Positions 51,160-62,531 of a stretch of 64,000 nucleotides of DNA are shown here, piece after piece. A program made the position numbers and the translations under genes. The notes under the pieces are model-generated. The model made no database searches. It was not told the origin of the DNA and was given only the letters and a program-made list of their open reading frames with translations. How positions within the stretch are numbered: position 1 is the stretch's first letter; every line of letters starts with the position of its first letter. Location: assembly GCA_003134815.1 (NCBI GenBank), contig PLCO01000017.1, forward strand, positions 1 through 64,000, written 5' to 3'. This stretch comes from Acidobacteriaceae bacterium. Its GTDB lineage: Bacteria; Acidobacteriota; Terriglobia; Terriglobales; Acidobacteriaceae.

Positions 51160-53094
51160 ATGATGTTTCGGAAGATCCCCCTAACCTTCCTGATTCTGAC
51201 CGTCGGAGTTGCGTGCGCATACGCAAAAAAAGAACCGAAATACGAACAGGCCCGCCAGCTCACCGCCGAACAGGCTGCATTGGTACAAAGAGCCGTCGCG
51301 CAGGAAAAGGTGCTCATCAAGAACATCCAGCTGCGCACGCCGCTGGTGGAAACCTACATTCAGGACACACGGCCCGACGTGAAGCTCTACGAAGTTCCCA
51401 CAGACGACCAGTACATGCTCAGCCGTGTGGACTTCAGCAAGGGGTTCTTCGACAAGGCATACCAGCCCAAGGATGAGGCCAAGCACGGATTCTTCAAAGG
51501 CTCGTTTGCGGCCATGACGGGACTGAGCAAGGCTCTGGGCCTGGAAAAGTTTACCTACAATCCCAACGGATTTATGCAGATGATGTTCATCGATCCGTCG
51601 GGATTCGATCAGCAGCATTATGTCTTCAGCTTCGTCCGCCGCGAATTTGTGGGCACCGTCCGCACCTGGGTCTACGACATGCATCCCAGGGCCGACGTCA
51701 AGGGCATTGGCCGGTTCTACGGGCGCATCTGGATCGAGGATGAAGGCGCTAACGTGGTCCGATTCAATGGCACCTACACCGGGCCGACCTCGGAAGATGC
51801 TTCAAAATATTACTTCCACTTCGACAGTTGGCGCATGAACGTGCAGCCCGGGATCTGGCTGCCCGCGGCCGTTTACGTTGAGGAGACGCAGCGCACCGAG
51901 GCCAGCAAGGTTGTGGGCCTGAAGGCGCAGACGCACTTTTGGGGCTACTCGCTGACGCTGCCCACGCGCGAGAGCGAGAACGTGAGCGTGAAGGTAGACG
52001 AAGCCGTGGACAACAGCAACGACGCGCAGGATGTGGGTCCGCTGCAGGCTTCGCGGATGTGGATTACCCAGGCCGAGAACAACGTCATCGACCGGCTGGT
52101 TGAAGCGGGCCTGGTGGCGCCGCTTGATCAGGGCGGCTATGAGAATAAGGTTCTGGACCAGATTGTGATCAACCTGGTGGTGCCCAACAACCTGGCATTC
52201 ACTGATCAGATTCACACGCGCGTGATGCTGACCGATACTGTGGAAGCGACAACCGTAGGCAACACGATCCTGCTGAGCAAGGGGCTGATCGACAGCCTGC
52301 CCAGCGAGGAAGCGATCGCTTCGGTGATCTCGATGGAACTGGCGCACATCGCCATGGGCCACCACATTGACACCCGCTACGCATTCAACGACCGGCTGCT
52401 CTTTCCTGACACCTCGACGTTCCAGAAGATCAACATGAACCACTCCGACGTGGACAACGACACCGCGGCCAAGAAGGCTCTTGAGTATCTTGAGAACTCC
52501 ATGTACAAGGACCGGCTGGCCAATGCAGGCCTTTACTACGAGCAGTTGGCGGATCGTTCAAAGCAGTTGAAGGCGCTGAATACGCCCATGCTCGGCGACT
52601 CGCTGCTGAAGGGCGATGGCACGCCGTGGATGGCCGCGGTGGAGCACATGGCGCCCAAGCTGAACTGGGACGACTTGTCGCAGACCCCAGCGCTGCCGCT
52701 GGGAAGCTGGCTCAAGACCGATCCCTGGGACGACACTGTGCACATGTTGAGCGCCAAGCGCTATGCGCCCATGAACGCTCGCGACAAGATGCCGTTCGAA
52801 GTGACACCGATCTTTTACAAGCTGCAGCATTACGAGGAGGCCAGCGTAGAGCCGCCCGCGGCCGTGCCGGTGGTTGCGGCGCCCGCTGCTCAGCCTGCTA
52901 ATGACCAGCCGGCCGCAGCGCCCGACAATGCGCCCGCTCCGCCCACTCAACCGTCAAGCAGCGCTGCCCCAGGCAGCGCGGGCCCGAGCGGCTCTATCCC
53001 GGTCAGCGCTGCCCCGACGCCGGACCAGCAGACCGCAGCCGGTGGCACGCCCCCGCCGCAGCAACCAGCAGCAGCACAAAATCCGCAGCCATAA
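51160..53094 (+). CDS. Secreted M48-like protein with lost catalytic histidine
   Basis: This 644-residue protein has a signal peptide (TFLILTVGVACAYA). An outer-membrane lipoprotein-sorting-like beta region (GRFYGRIWIEDEGANVVRFNGTYTG, about 180-270) follows, then an M48-like domain. The domain reads IASVISMELAHIAMGHH where active relatives have HELAH; residue 392 is Met, not His (codon ATG). A third-ligand ExxAD region is also not clear. The C-terminal 90 residues are Pro/Ala-rich. It probably lacks protease activity and acts as a binder or scaffold. AGGAG precedes the start. It follows tonB by 125 nt. Confidence 0.88.
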   Translation: MMFRKIPLTFLILTVGVACAYAKKEPKYEQARQLTAEQAALVQRAVAQEKVLIKNIQLRTPLVETYIQDTRPDVKLYEVPTDDQYMLSRVDFSKGFFDKAYQPKDEAKHGFFKGSFAAMTGLSKALGLEKFTYNPNGFMQMMFIDPSGFDQQHYVFSFVRREFVGTVRTWVYDMHPRADVKGIGRFYGRIWIEDEGANVVRFNGTYTGPTSEDASKYYFHFDSWRMNVQPGIWLPAAVYVEETQRTEASKVVGLKAQTHFWGYSLTLPTRESENVSVKVDEAVDNSNDAQDVGPLQASRMWITQAENNVIDRLVEAGLVAPLDQGGYENKVLDQIVINLVVPNNLAFTDQIHTRVMLTDTVEATTVGNTILLSKGLIDSLPSEEAIASVISMELAHIAMGHHIDTRYAFNDRLLFPDTSTFQKINMNHSDVDNDTAAKKALEYLENSMYKDRLANAGLYYEQLADRSKQLKALNTPMLGDSLLKGDGTPWMAAVEHMAPKLNWDDLSQTPALPLGSWLKTDPWDDTVHMLSAKRYAPMNARDKMPFEVTPIFYKLQHYEEASVEPPAAVPVVAAPAAQPANDQPAAAPDNAPAPPTQPSSSAAPGSAGPSGSIPVSAAPTPDQQTAAGGTPPPQQPAAAQNPQP

Positions 53095-53213
53095 GATAGA
53101 ATGAGTGCCGCCGAGACCGGATAGTATGCATCATACGAAATGAGGGCGTCCAATCCGGTCCTTAGCGTGAGTCTTCCCGCCGTAGCCTGGCGAGACAGAT
53201 TCACGGAAAGTGG

Positions 53214-53786
53214 ATGCTAATCAAGCTCATGAATCGATCGATCCTGGCATTCTTTTGCTTCGCGGCTTTCTTCCCGCTTGTTTCAGTCCGCGCTCAGGTT
53301 GTGCCTGCGGCTACTTCAGGGAGCTTTCACCTTTCCGCCGGCGCGCTCGGCTCGCTCGCCCAACCCGATTACGCCGGCGAGGGCATCGCGCAGACCAGTA
53401 CCAACCGCTTATACGGCGTCGGCGCATATGTGGATGCACGCTTCAGTCGCTGGGTGCAGGTGGAGGCTGAAGGCCGATGGTTGCGCTTTAACACGGCCTA
53501 TAATCCGCCCAACAGCGAGAACACCTACCTGATTGGCCCGCGCATTCCCATTGGCACCTTCCACCGCGTAACTCCTTATGGCAAGTTCCTGGTAGGCCTG
53601 GGCAACGGCGGCTTTCTCAGCGGCAGCACATTCGTACTCGCCTACGGCGGCGGCGTGGACTTGAGGCTCACCCGCCGCTTCACGCTGCGAGCAGTCGACT
53701 TCGAGTATCAGCAGTGGCGCGTCAATTCTGCCGTTACACTCCAGCCCTACGGCGGCAGCGTGGGCATCAGCTACAGAATCTTCTAA
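53214..53786 (+). CDS. Outer-membrane beta-barrel protein
   Basis: The 190-residue product has a signal peptide (ILAFFCFAAFFPLVSVRAQ) followed by alternating beta strands as in OmpA/OmpW-like small barrels: RLYGVGAYVDARFSRWVQVEAEGRWLRF, VTPYGKFLVGLGNGGF, FVLAYGGGVDLRLTRRFTLRAVDFEYQQW. It ends SVGISYRIF, with the final aromatic typical of barrel-assembly substrates. An eight-stranded barrel is likely. Ligand unknown. Confidence 0.88.
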   Translation: MLIKLMNRSILAFFCFAAFFPLVSVRAQVVPAATSGSFHLSAGALGSLAQPDYAGEGIAQTSTNRLYGVGAYVDARFSRWVQVEAEGRWLRFNTAYNPPNSENTYLIGPRIPIGTFHRVTPYGKFLVGLGNGGFLSGSTFVLAYGGGVDLRLTRRFTLRAVDFEYQQWRVNSAVTLQPYGGSVGISYRIF

Positions 53787-53819
53787 CGCGGATCTCTTGC
53801 CCTATGGCCTCACCCCGCC

Positions 53820-55298
53820 TTATGGATAAACATTGAGCGGCGTTGCCTTCGCAGTGGGCATGGGCACATGCAGAATTCCGGCCACGGTGGGCGCGATCTG
53901 CCGCATGTCTACCAAACCTAAATCGCGATGGCGCGCGATTCCGGCTCCCACGGCAAAAAACGACGACCGCATCTCGGGATACTCGGGCGAAAATCCGTGC
54001 GAGCCGCGATTGCCGGGAATCGGAGTGACAAGGCTGCCGCTGAGTCCGTTTGCGGTATAGTAGCCGGGTTTCAGAACCACCAGAAAAGCAGCATCTGGAT
54101 AAGCCCCGCGCTTTTTCATCGCGTCGCGATCCAGAATCTCCGCGATTCCGTTGTCAGGGTTCGCGGCCAGGCCGTCGAGCATCCCCTTCACCTGCTGCTC
54201 GGTTGCGTGGTCGTTGGGATCGTGCAGCATGATCGCCGCCATTCCGCCGGCCATCCACGGTTGAGCTTTCCATGAGCTGACAACGGGAGACTTCGTCGCC
54301 GGATCCATCCCGCCTTGAATGAATCCTGCTTGCAGAAATGGAATGACGAGATTGACGGCGTGCGAAATATTCATGAAGCCGTGATCGGAGACGATGACCA
54401 GAACTGCGGAGGGATTGCCGACGAACACCTGATGCGCGAGGCGAGCCACCATGCCATCGAGCGCCTCAAGGTCGGCGCAGGCCTCGGGGCTAAAGGGCCC
54501 GTGCGTATGCTGGGATTCATCGAGCGAGCTCAGGTGCAGCGTCATGAATGCTGGCTTGTACCGGCGCAGAATTTCGAGGGCATAGCGGGTCTTCATTTCG
54601 TCGCCCGCGATCGAGGTGTCGTTGCCGTTCATGTAGGGGCCGGCCGCGGGCTTCAACTGCTGCAGCAGCGAGTCCGGCCGCGCCAGCGCTGCCATCAGAA
54701 GCTGGTCATCGGGATTCGCGCTGTCTGACGGGCTCGCGCTCCGCCAATATTCGGGGATCAGGTAGTCAACATCGGTGGCGCCCGCGCTCACGGGCCAACC
54801 GACGCTGGCCGTGCGCAGCCCGGCGCGGTGCGCAACCTGCCACAGCGTGGGAACGCGAATTTCGGCGGCGTACCAGTTCCACGCGCCCCTGAATCGCTGC
54901 TCGGGGTCAAAGACCTGATTGTTCTCAATGCCATGCTCGGCGGGCCAAACGCCGGTGATGAGCGTGGTGTGGCTCGGGTATGTGATGGTCGGCCAAATGC
55001 CCACCACGCCGTCCGCGTAAGTTCCTTTCGCGAGAAGAGTGCGCAGGTAGGGCAGCTTCATTCCGTGCGCGTCGGCCTGCGTAATGTACTCGGGCTTGAG
55101 CCCGTCGATCGAGATCATCAGAACGGGCGCGGCGTGGGCCCCGGCCGCGAAGGCGATTGCGAAGGCAAGAGCGAAGACAACATAGACAAGCGGCAAAACC
55201 AAGAAACGCCGGCCGGAGGTAATAGCGGGACGGCAAACCGAACGGCGAACAAAATTGGGGACGAAATCGCGAACGGGACGGCGAGCGGGTGCGTTCAT
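53820..55298 (-). CDS. Alkaline-phosphatase-superfamily phosphodiesterase (NPP type)
   Basis: Nucleotide pyrophosphatase/phosphodiesterases hydrolyse phosphodiester or phosphoester bonds with two metals. The 492-residue protein has a signal/anchor helix (PLVYVVFALAFAIAFAAGAHA). SIDGLKPEYITQADA follows, and PTITYPSHTTLITGVWPAEHGI with the catalytic Thr and metal ligands. HLSSLDESQHTHGP supplies an Asp and His, and VIVSDHGFM supplies Asp-His. The final His is in NRGSHGFSPEYPEM. AGGAG precedes the chosen start; the open frame runs 39 codons further. It converges with the barrel gene. Confidence 0.9.
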   Translation of the reverse strand: MNAPARRPVRDFVPNFVRRSVCRPAITSGRRFLVLPLVYVVFALAFAIAFAAGAHAAPVLMISIDGLKPEYITQADAHGMKLPYLRTLLAKGTYADGVVGIWPTITYPSHTTLITGVWPAEHGIENNQVFDPEQRFRGAWNWYAAEIRVPTLWQVAHRAGLRTASVGWPVSAGATDVDYLIPEYWRSASPSDSANPDDQLLMAALARPDSLLQQLKPAAGPYMNGNDTSIAGDEMKTRYALEILRRYKPAFMTLHLSSLDESQHTHGPFSPEACADLEALDGMVARLAHQVFVGNPSAVLVIVSDHGFMNISHAVNLVIPFLQAGFIQGGMDPATKSPVVSSWKAQPWMAGGMAAIMLHDPNDHATEQQVKGMLDGLAANPDNGIAEILDRDAMKKRGAYPDAAFLVVLKPGYYTANGLSGSLVTPIPGNRGSHGFSPEYPEMRSSFFAVGAGIARHRDLGLVDMRQIAPTVAGILHVPMPTAKATPLNVYP

Positions 55299-55421
55299 GC
55301 GGAGAGCTCCTGTTTGTATTTTGATGGGAAGCGACGAAGCCGTCCGCACTCTCAAGTTAAATTCACAAGCGAGCGGCGATGAAGACTGCGGGGGAAGTAT
55401 ACAGGGGAGAAGCACCGACCC

Positions 55422-55454
55422 GAAAAGAAAAGGGCCGCTCCGAAGAGCAGCCCC
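55422..55454 (-). terminator. Rho-independent terminator of ftsH
   Basis: On the minus strand, GGGCTGCTC-TTCG-GAGCGGCCC (9 bp, one G-T wobble, TTCG loop) is followed by TTTTCTTTT. It lies about 30 nt after the ftsH stop. Confidence 0.92.
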
Positions 55455-55485
55455 ACTGTGAACTAAGAACTACGAACTGTCTTTC

Positions 55486-57414
<1,929 letters not shown>

Positions 57415-57672
57415 CAACGTCTCCTTTTTTAGGGCGAAGAGGGAACAACCGATCCGTCCCCGATGCCAGCCCTTGCCAGAGGCCACTTACTTAGACGCAA
57501 CCGCGCCCAACAAAGTGGCAAAAACTGCCCAATACCCACGGAAGACACGCGTCACGCGCCGCCAGTAAAGCAGTAACCTGATTGTACTCCCAGGGCGGCG
57601 AAACATGCATACCTGGCCATGCTACGAAAGGGGCAGGACCTTCGGGGTCAACCTCGGACGTCACCTTGGCGA

Positions 57673-59178
57673 TCAGCGGTCTCTAGCGCTGGCTTCGGTT
57701 GCAGGTCCGGCGGCGCCGCTGGCCACAGAATCCGCGGAAATGATCATCTCCGGATCGGGTTCGAGTTCCACGCCTCGCATCCAAATAATTTGCCCCCCCA
57801 CTTCGAGAACCGGCCAGAGCATTCGGTCCGATCCCGTAACCCGCAGGCGCTCCAGAACTTCCTTCACCTTGCGCGGACCGGCTGAGTGGCGTAGCGTGAC
57901 ACGGTCGCCAGCCTTCCAGTTGCGCAGGATAGCCGTTCTCGCGTGCGGGCCGCTGCAATCATTCGGGGTTGCGTCGGCCGTTGCAGATTGGCGAGCCGCG
58001 GACTGGCGAATCCCGATGCGAATCCGGAGCCTGAAGGCGGGCGCTTCGATCTCGCCCGGAATTGCGACTGTGTAAGCAAGCGGCGGCGCTTCCGCGCTTT
58101 CCCCTTTTGGATTGAGTTCGAACTGGATCGAAAGCCTCAGCTCGCGGGCGGTTTTTTCCGCGCGCAGACTGTGGGGCAGCGCGAGCTTTTGGCCTACGCG
58201 GCCGTCGAGCGCAAGCGAGCGCACGGCTTCCGTTGCAGCAAAGTCGAGTGAAGCGCCGAATTGACTGGCCGCGTATCGAATGAGCCGCCGTTGCATCGCC
58301 GGAGCGAGAGCAGCCAGCCTGCTTACCTCAATGGCCAGCCCGGAATCTAGCCCACCGCCTGCAGCGCGGCCGCCTCCGCGAACTGGACGGCCCGGCAGCA
58401 GCAACTGCGGGGCCAGCCGGGCCAGCTCCGCCTGCCACCAGGATTCTTCGTCGCGGGCCAAGGCGGCCATCTGCGCCATGTGCTGGCGCAGCCGGGGATT
58501 CCAGCCCTCGAGCAGCGGCAGCAGCTCGTGGCGGATGCGATTGCGGGTGAAGGTCAAATTGCGATTCGACGAGTCCTCGCGCCAATCCTGGCCGAGCTCG
58601 CGCAGGTAGGCCTCGATCTCAGCGTGCGTTGCAGCCAGCAGCGGCCGCAGAATCAGGCCCGCGCCCCCGTTTTCCAGTTTTGAATCTTCAAGTTTTGGAC
58701 AGATTCCTGCTAAACCTTCCGTCCACGCGCCACGTAGAAACTTTGCCAGCACCGTCTCGGCCTGGTCGTCGAGCGTGTGCGCGGTGGCGATTGCATCGAG
58801 GTTTTCCGAGACGAGGAGTTGCCGGAACCACGCATAGCGCAGCCGCCGCGCGGCTTCTTCAATGGATTCAGCCGGCTTGCCGGATTTTCGATCGGCATGC
58901 GCTTCGGCAGCAGCATCCACACGCGCCTCATGAAATGGCAGGCCGAGTCTCACAGCTAGCTCGCGACAGAATTCCAGGTCGCCGTCGGCTTCGGCTCCGC
59001 GCAATCCGTGGTGCAGGTGGGCGGCGTGAAGCACGAGTCCCAGCTCCCCGCTGCGTGCTGCCAGAATCCGCACCAGCGCCACCGAATCCGCGCCGCCCGA
59101 GAGCGCAACGGCCAGGCGCATCCCAGCCTTGAACAGCGCGAGATCGAGCGAAGGCGTGGATGGCGAAGTTGCGCGCAC
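57673..59178 (-). CDS. tilS: tRNA(Ile)-lysidine synthase
   Basis: TilS modifies the wobble cytidine of the AUA-reading tRNA(Ile) to lysidine. The 501-residue protein has the PP-loop SGGADS (residues 27-32), HLHHGLRGAEADGDLEF, the ATAHTLDDQAETVL segment, and DSSNRNLTFTRNRIRHELLP. A C-terminal TilS domain (GDRVTLRHSAGPRKVKEVLERLRV) completes it. A central insertion rich in Gly-Gly (PVRGGGRAAGGGLDSG) lies near residue 270. The start has no strong ribosome-binding site. It precedes ftsH on the minus strand. Confidence 0.95.
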   Translation of the reverse strand: MRATSPSTPSLDLALFKAGMRLAVALSGGADSVALVRILAARSGELGLVLHAAHLHHGLRGAEADGDLEFCRELAVRLGLPFHEARVDAAAEAHADRKSGKPAESIEEAARRLRYAWFRQLLVSENLDAIATAHTLDDQAETVLAKFLRGAWTEGLAGICPKLEDSKLENGGAGLILRPLLAATHAEIEAYLRELGQDWREDSSNRNLTFTRNRIRHELLPLLEGWNPRLRQHMAQMAALARDEESWWQAELARLAPQLLLPGRPVRGGGRAAGGGLDSGLAIEVSRLAALAPAMQRRLIRYAASQFGASLDFAATEAVRSLALDGRVGQKLALPHSLRAEKTARELRLSIQFELNPKGESAEAPPLAYTVAIPGEIEAPAFRLRIRIGIRQSAARQSATADATPNDCSGPHARTAILRNWKAGDRVTLRHSAGPRKVKEVLERLRVTGSDRMLWPVLEVGGQIIWMRGVELEPDPEMIISADSVASGAAGPATEASARDR

Positions 59179-59368
59179 GAAAGGATGATAGCGCGCCAGC
59201 GCCGATCGGCCAGCCTTTCAGTTCCTCGATATTCAGTCCCTCGATTTTAAGTCTCTCGATGCGCGGTCCTGTTTCGAGACCGGTAATAACTTCCTAAGCG
59301 CCGGCGACTCTACCACAATCGCGAAATACCTGTGAAAATGCGGCGCATTCAACTCAGACACTGCGAAT

Positions 59369-60073
59369 TTGACGATTTTGAGAGCATTTATGCAGAATGT
59401 GATAATGCCGATTTCCACTCGCGATCTCTCAATGTTGCCGAGCATTGACAGGCTTGAGAAGATTAGTCAGTCAATCGCAATGCTTGATGCCATCATTTCG
59501 CCCGAATGGGATTATCGCTACTTCTCCTTCAACCCAAAGTGGGACTCAACCAAAAACGAAAGAATGGCCTCAATGCGAAATGGTTCAGGAGACGAGTATT
59601 TCTTGGTCTTTAGTCCGCTGGGTGCGATTCTGAAAGGTTTCGACCATGAGGCTCCGATGAGCCCCTGGGAACGCGATCCTGTTGCAGTTTGGCCGGGAGT
59701 TCTGGAAAGTGTGCCTGCGGCTTTCGCGTCGTTCCTGATTGAGCCAGCATTCAGCATGGGAGACTGCACCTTCTGCATCTGGCGGGAACATAATGACGCG
59801 CATTGGCAGCGCGGTGCAGTCGCATTTCCAGAGTGTGATTCAGGCGATCCTGACGGATCAGAGGGGCTGCTTTGGATGTTCGACGGAAAACCAGAGACTT
59901 ACATGGAATTCGCTTCGGAATACTACGAGAAGGCTCTGAACGTAGACCTGGTTCGACAGATTTACGCACACGATGATCTAACGCCGCTGCTACTCGCGGA
60001 ATTGAACCCGAAGGCGAGTTGGGAACGGTCTGCGCAGGATGCAGCTGAAATCCAGTATCCGATTCACATATGA
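59369..60073 (+). CDS. Unknown immunity-like protein
   Basis: The family-like region begins about residue 22: PSIDRLEKISQSIAMLDAIISPEWDYRYFSFNPKWD, RNGSGDEYFLVFSPLGAILKGFDHEAPMSPWE, PAFSMGDCTFCIWREH, and DPDGSEGLLWMFDGKPETYMEFASEYYEK. I recall similar uncharacterised proteins in varied bacteria; SMI1-like or immunity-type roles are guesses. Start codons at 59369, 59405 and 59432 are all possible; none has a strong ribosome-binding site. The gene is lower in GC than its neighbours, suggesting acquisition. Confidence 0.65.
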   Translation: MTILRAFMQNVIMPISTRDLSMLPSIDRLEKISQSIAMLDAIISPEWDYRYFSFNPKWDSTKNERMASMRNGSGDEYFLVFSPLGAILKGFDHEAPMSPWERDPVAVWPGVLESVPAAFASFLIEPAFSMGDCTFCIWREHNDAHWQRGAVAFPECDSGDPDGSEGLLWMFDGKPETYMEFASEYYEKALNVDLVRQIYAHDDLTPLLLAELNPKASWERSAQDAAEIQYPIHI

Positions 60074-60208
60074 TTTAGCAGCCTCAGCGTTCACGTCAAG
60101 CTGTTCCGGTCGGCTCGTCGCTAATCCGGAAGTCACTTTTTCTATAGCATCGGTCTGACCAACGGCCGAGCGAAACGAATTCGGGCGCGCCTTTTATACT
60201 GGCTCGAT

Positions 60209-60670
60209 ATGGAAATCCGCACGGCTGAAAAAACCGATGCCGCTCTCATCTCAGCGCATCGCCGGGCAATGTTTGCTGAGATCCAAACGCTCGATGAATC
60301 CCTTCTCAATGCGCTGGAGCGCCGATCCGTCGCATGGACAGAGCGGATGATCCGCGAAGGCAAATACTACGGATGGATCGCGACCGACGCGGGCCGTCCC
60401 GTGGCATCGGCGGGCCTTTTGATTCTCGACTGGCCGCCACATCCATTCGACCCGGAGGGCGAGCTGCGCGGCTATCTGCTCAATGTGTACGTCGAAATGG
60501 AATACCGAAAGCGGGGTCTGGCGCACGAGCTCGTTGAGCGCTGCATGGCTGAAGCGCGCCGGCGCGGAATCCGCGTGGTCACGCTGCATAGCTCGCAAGC
60601 GGGACGGTCGATCTACGAGCGCCTCGGTTTTCACGCGACGAACGAGATGATGCACACGGAGCCGGCCTAA
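60209..60670 (+). CDS. GNAT-family N-acetyltransferase
   Basis: The 153-residue protein has the GNAT fold: IRTAEKTDAALISAHRRAMFAE at the start, LLNVYVEMEYRKRGLAHELVERCMAEARRRGI with the acetyl-CoA loop (R/Q-x-x-G-x-A/G), and VTLHSSQAGRSIYERLGF. Substrate is unknown. It ends 36 nt before ispD and may be read with it. Confidence 0.87.
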   Translation: MEIRTAEKTDAALISAHRRAMFAEIQTLDESLLNALERRSVAWTERMIREGKYYGWIATDAGRPVASAGLLILDWPPHPFDPEGELRGYLLNVYVEMEYRKRGLAHELVERCMAEARRRGIRVVTLHSSQAGRSIYERLGFHATNEMMHTEPA

Positions 60671-60706
60671 GGCTGAAACCTTGCGCGGTGCTATACTCCA
60701 CCAGTT

Positions 60707-61408
60707 ATGCAGGTGTTTGTCATTCTTCCGGCTGCGGGGTTGGGCACCCGGATGGCCGGCCCACAGCCCAAACAGTTTGTCGCGCTGGGCGGCGTTCCCA
60801 TTCTCGTTCACTCATTGCGCGCCTTTGCCGCGGCGCCACGCGTGACGGCGATCTACGTGGCCGTGCGCAAGCCCGAGATGGAGCGCGCCGAAGCGCAGGT
60901 GGCGGAGTACGGATTTACCGGGCGCGTTCACGTCGTGGAAGGCGGCGAAAGGCGCCAGGAATCGGTGGCCAACGCGCTTGCCGCTCTGCCTGCCCTGCCG
61001 GACGATATTGTCCTGGTGCACGACGCCGTGCGGCCTCTGATCGATGCAGCCACCATTGAGCGCACCATCGATGCGGTAGCCGAGTTCGGCGCGGCCATTG
61101 TGGGCATGCCCGCAACGGACACCATCAAGCAAGTGGAGCGGACCGCGCACGGAGCTCTGGTGACGGCAACCATCCCGCGCGAATTTGTAGTGCAGGCGCA
61201 GACGCCGCAGGGGTTCCGTTTTGGGCTGCTGCAACGCGCCTTTGCTGAGGCCACTGCCGACGGCTTTGTGGGCACCGACGAGGCTTCGCTGGCCGAGCGC
61301 GCCGGATTTCCTGTAGCCGTGGTGCCCGGTTCTCAGGTTAATCTGAAGATTACGCAGCCGGGCGACCTGGAACTAGCCGAGTTCTATCTGCGGCAGCGAA
61401 CGCATTAG
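60707..61408 (+). CDS. ispD: 2-C-methyl-D-erythritol 4-phosphate cytidylyltransferase
   Basis: IspD makes CDP-methylerythritol in the non-mevalonate isoprenoid pathway. The 233-residue protein has the CTP loop ILPAAGLGTRMAGPQPKQF, RRQESVANALAAL, LVHDAVRPLID and TPQGFRFGLLQRAFAEA, with TDEASLAE before the last strand. ispF follows 99 nt downstream on the same strand, as often seen. Length is normal. Confidence 0.95.
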   Translation: MQVFVILPAAGLGTRMAGPQPKQFVALGGVPILVHSLRAFAAAPRVTAIYVAVRKPEMERAEAQVAEYGFTGRVHVVEGGERRQESVANALAALPALPDDIVLVHDAVRPLIDAATIERTIDAVAEFGAAIVGMPATDTIKQVERTAHGALVTATIPREFVVQAQTPQGFRFGLLQRAFAEATADGFVGTDEASLAERAGFPVAVVPGSQVNLKITQPGDLELAEFYLRQRTH

Positions 61409-61507
61409 TTTTGACAGACCCTAAAGAAGCCCCGATCGAAACGCCGAATCGCGGCCACCGCATCGAAAAAAACATCAGAGAGCCACGCGCTTGAGGCAGG
61501 CACGTTA

Positions 61508-62128
61508 ATGATGGACACACGCATCGGATTTGGCTATGACTCGCACGAATTCAAGCCCGGTGTGCCCCTGCGTCTGGGCGGCATGACGCTCGACCATCCC
61601 GAAGGCCTGGCCGGACACTCCGACGGCGACGTGCTGCTCCACGCCATCACCGATGCGCTGCTGGGCGCAGTGGCCGCGGGCGACATTGGCAGCTTTTTCC
61701 CGCCCGGCGATCCGCGCTGGAAAGACGCCGACTCCGCCATCTTTCTCAACCTGGCGCTGGAAGAGCTTCAGCACGCGGGCTACGGCATCGTCAACATCGA
61801 CACGACGCTGATTCTGGCCGCGCCCAAGATCGCCCCCATTGCAGCCGAAATGAGCTCACGGGTCGCTGACCTGCTGGGCGTATCCATCGATCAGGTGAGC
61901 ATCAAGGCCAAAACGCCCGAGGGACTGAATCTCGATCACGTGGCCCAGTGCCACGCCGTTGCGCTTGTTGAGCGCGTGCAGGAGCCGGAAGAGTTGATGA
62001 GCATGAGCGAAGTGGTCGAGAGCCAGCGCCAACTCGAGGACGTGGTGGAAGACTTGCTCACCTCAGTCCACGGCGTGCCTAAGAAGCGGACCATCGTGCC
62101 GGTCTACGACACCGAAGACATCACGTAA
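61508..62128 (+). CDS. ispF: 2-C-methyl-D-erythritol 2,4-cyclodiphosphate synthase with C-terminal extension
   Basis: IspF cyclises the CDP-methylerythritol phosphate to MEcPP. The zinc site Asp-x-His is in GFGYDSHEFKPGVP and the other His in HSDGDVLLHAITDALLGA. GDIGSFFPPGDPRWKDADSAIFL and KAKTPEGLNLD complete the set. Usual enzymes are about 160 residues; this one has 206, with an acidic tail (QEPEELMSMSEVVESQRQLEDVVEDLL and KKRTIVPVYDTEDIT) of unknown role. GAGGCAGG lies before the start. Confidence 0.94.
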   Translation: MMDTRIGFGYDSHEFKPGVPLRLGGMTLDHPEGLAGHSDGDVLLHAITDALLGAVAAGDIGSFFPPGDPRWKDADSAIFLNLALEELQHAGYGIVNIDTTLILAAPKIAPIAAEMSSRVADLLGVSIDQVSIKAKTPEGLNLDHVAQCHAVALVERVQEPEELMSMSEVVESQRQLEDVVEDLLTSVHGVPKKRTIVPVYDTEDIT

Positions 62129-62156
62129 GCAGTCTGTGCGGAAAGATCGCGCGCAG

Positions 62157-62528
62157 CTACAAATGCGGGACCTGGTAGCGCAGAATCTGATCGTCGACAG
62201 TAACCAGGGTCAGACCCTCAAGATTGGCCTGAGCGATCAGCATGCGATCGAATGGGTCCTGGTGAATCTGCTCGAGTGAGCCGGCCCATTCAGCATGGGC
62301 TACGGAGATTGGTAACGCTTGAAAACCGTGTGTCTCAATCGCCCCTGTAACGGACCCTCGAAAGATCAGCTTGCCTGAAGCCCGCTTGATGGCAATCTCC
62401 CACACCGAAACTGCACTTACAAAGATCTGGTTTTGAGCAGAGGCAATGGCTTCACGCATGCGATCCGGCAAGTGAGAGTCCCTTGCATCCCACCAGACAA
62501 ACGCGTGCGTGTCGAGCAATAATCTCAA
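62157..62528 (-). CDS. vapC: VapC-type PIN-domain toxin
   Basis: The 123-residue PIN domain has the acidic metal-binding residues Asp6 (LLLDTHAFVWW), Glu44 (SVWEIAIK), Asp91/Asp94 (HQDPFDRMLIAQA) and Asp112. VapC toxins cut tRNA or rRNA. The antitoxin gene ends 3 nt upstream, so the two are co-transcribed, antitoxin first. All catalytic residues appear present, so the toxin is probably active. Confidence 0.93.
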   Translation of the reverse strand: MRLLLDTHAFVWWDARDSHLPDRMREAIASAQNQIFVSAVSVWEIAIKRASGKLIFRGSVTGAIETHGFQALPISVAHAEWAGSLEQIHQDPFDRMLIAQANLEGLTLVTVDDQILRYQVPHL

Positions 62529-62531
62529 CTG

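Noticed and set aside
57750..57770. tRNA-like GGGTTCGAG string
   Set aside because: It lies inside the tilS coding sequence and no cloverleaf partner arms are present.
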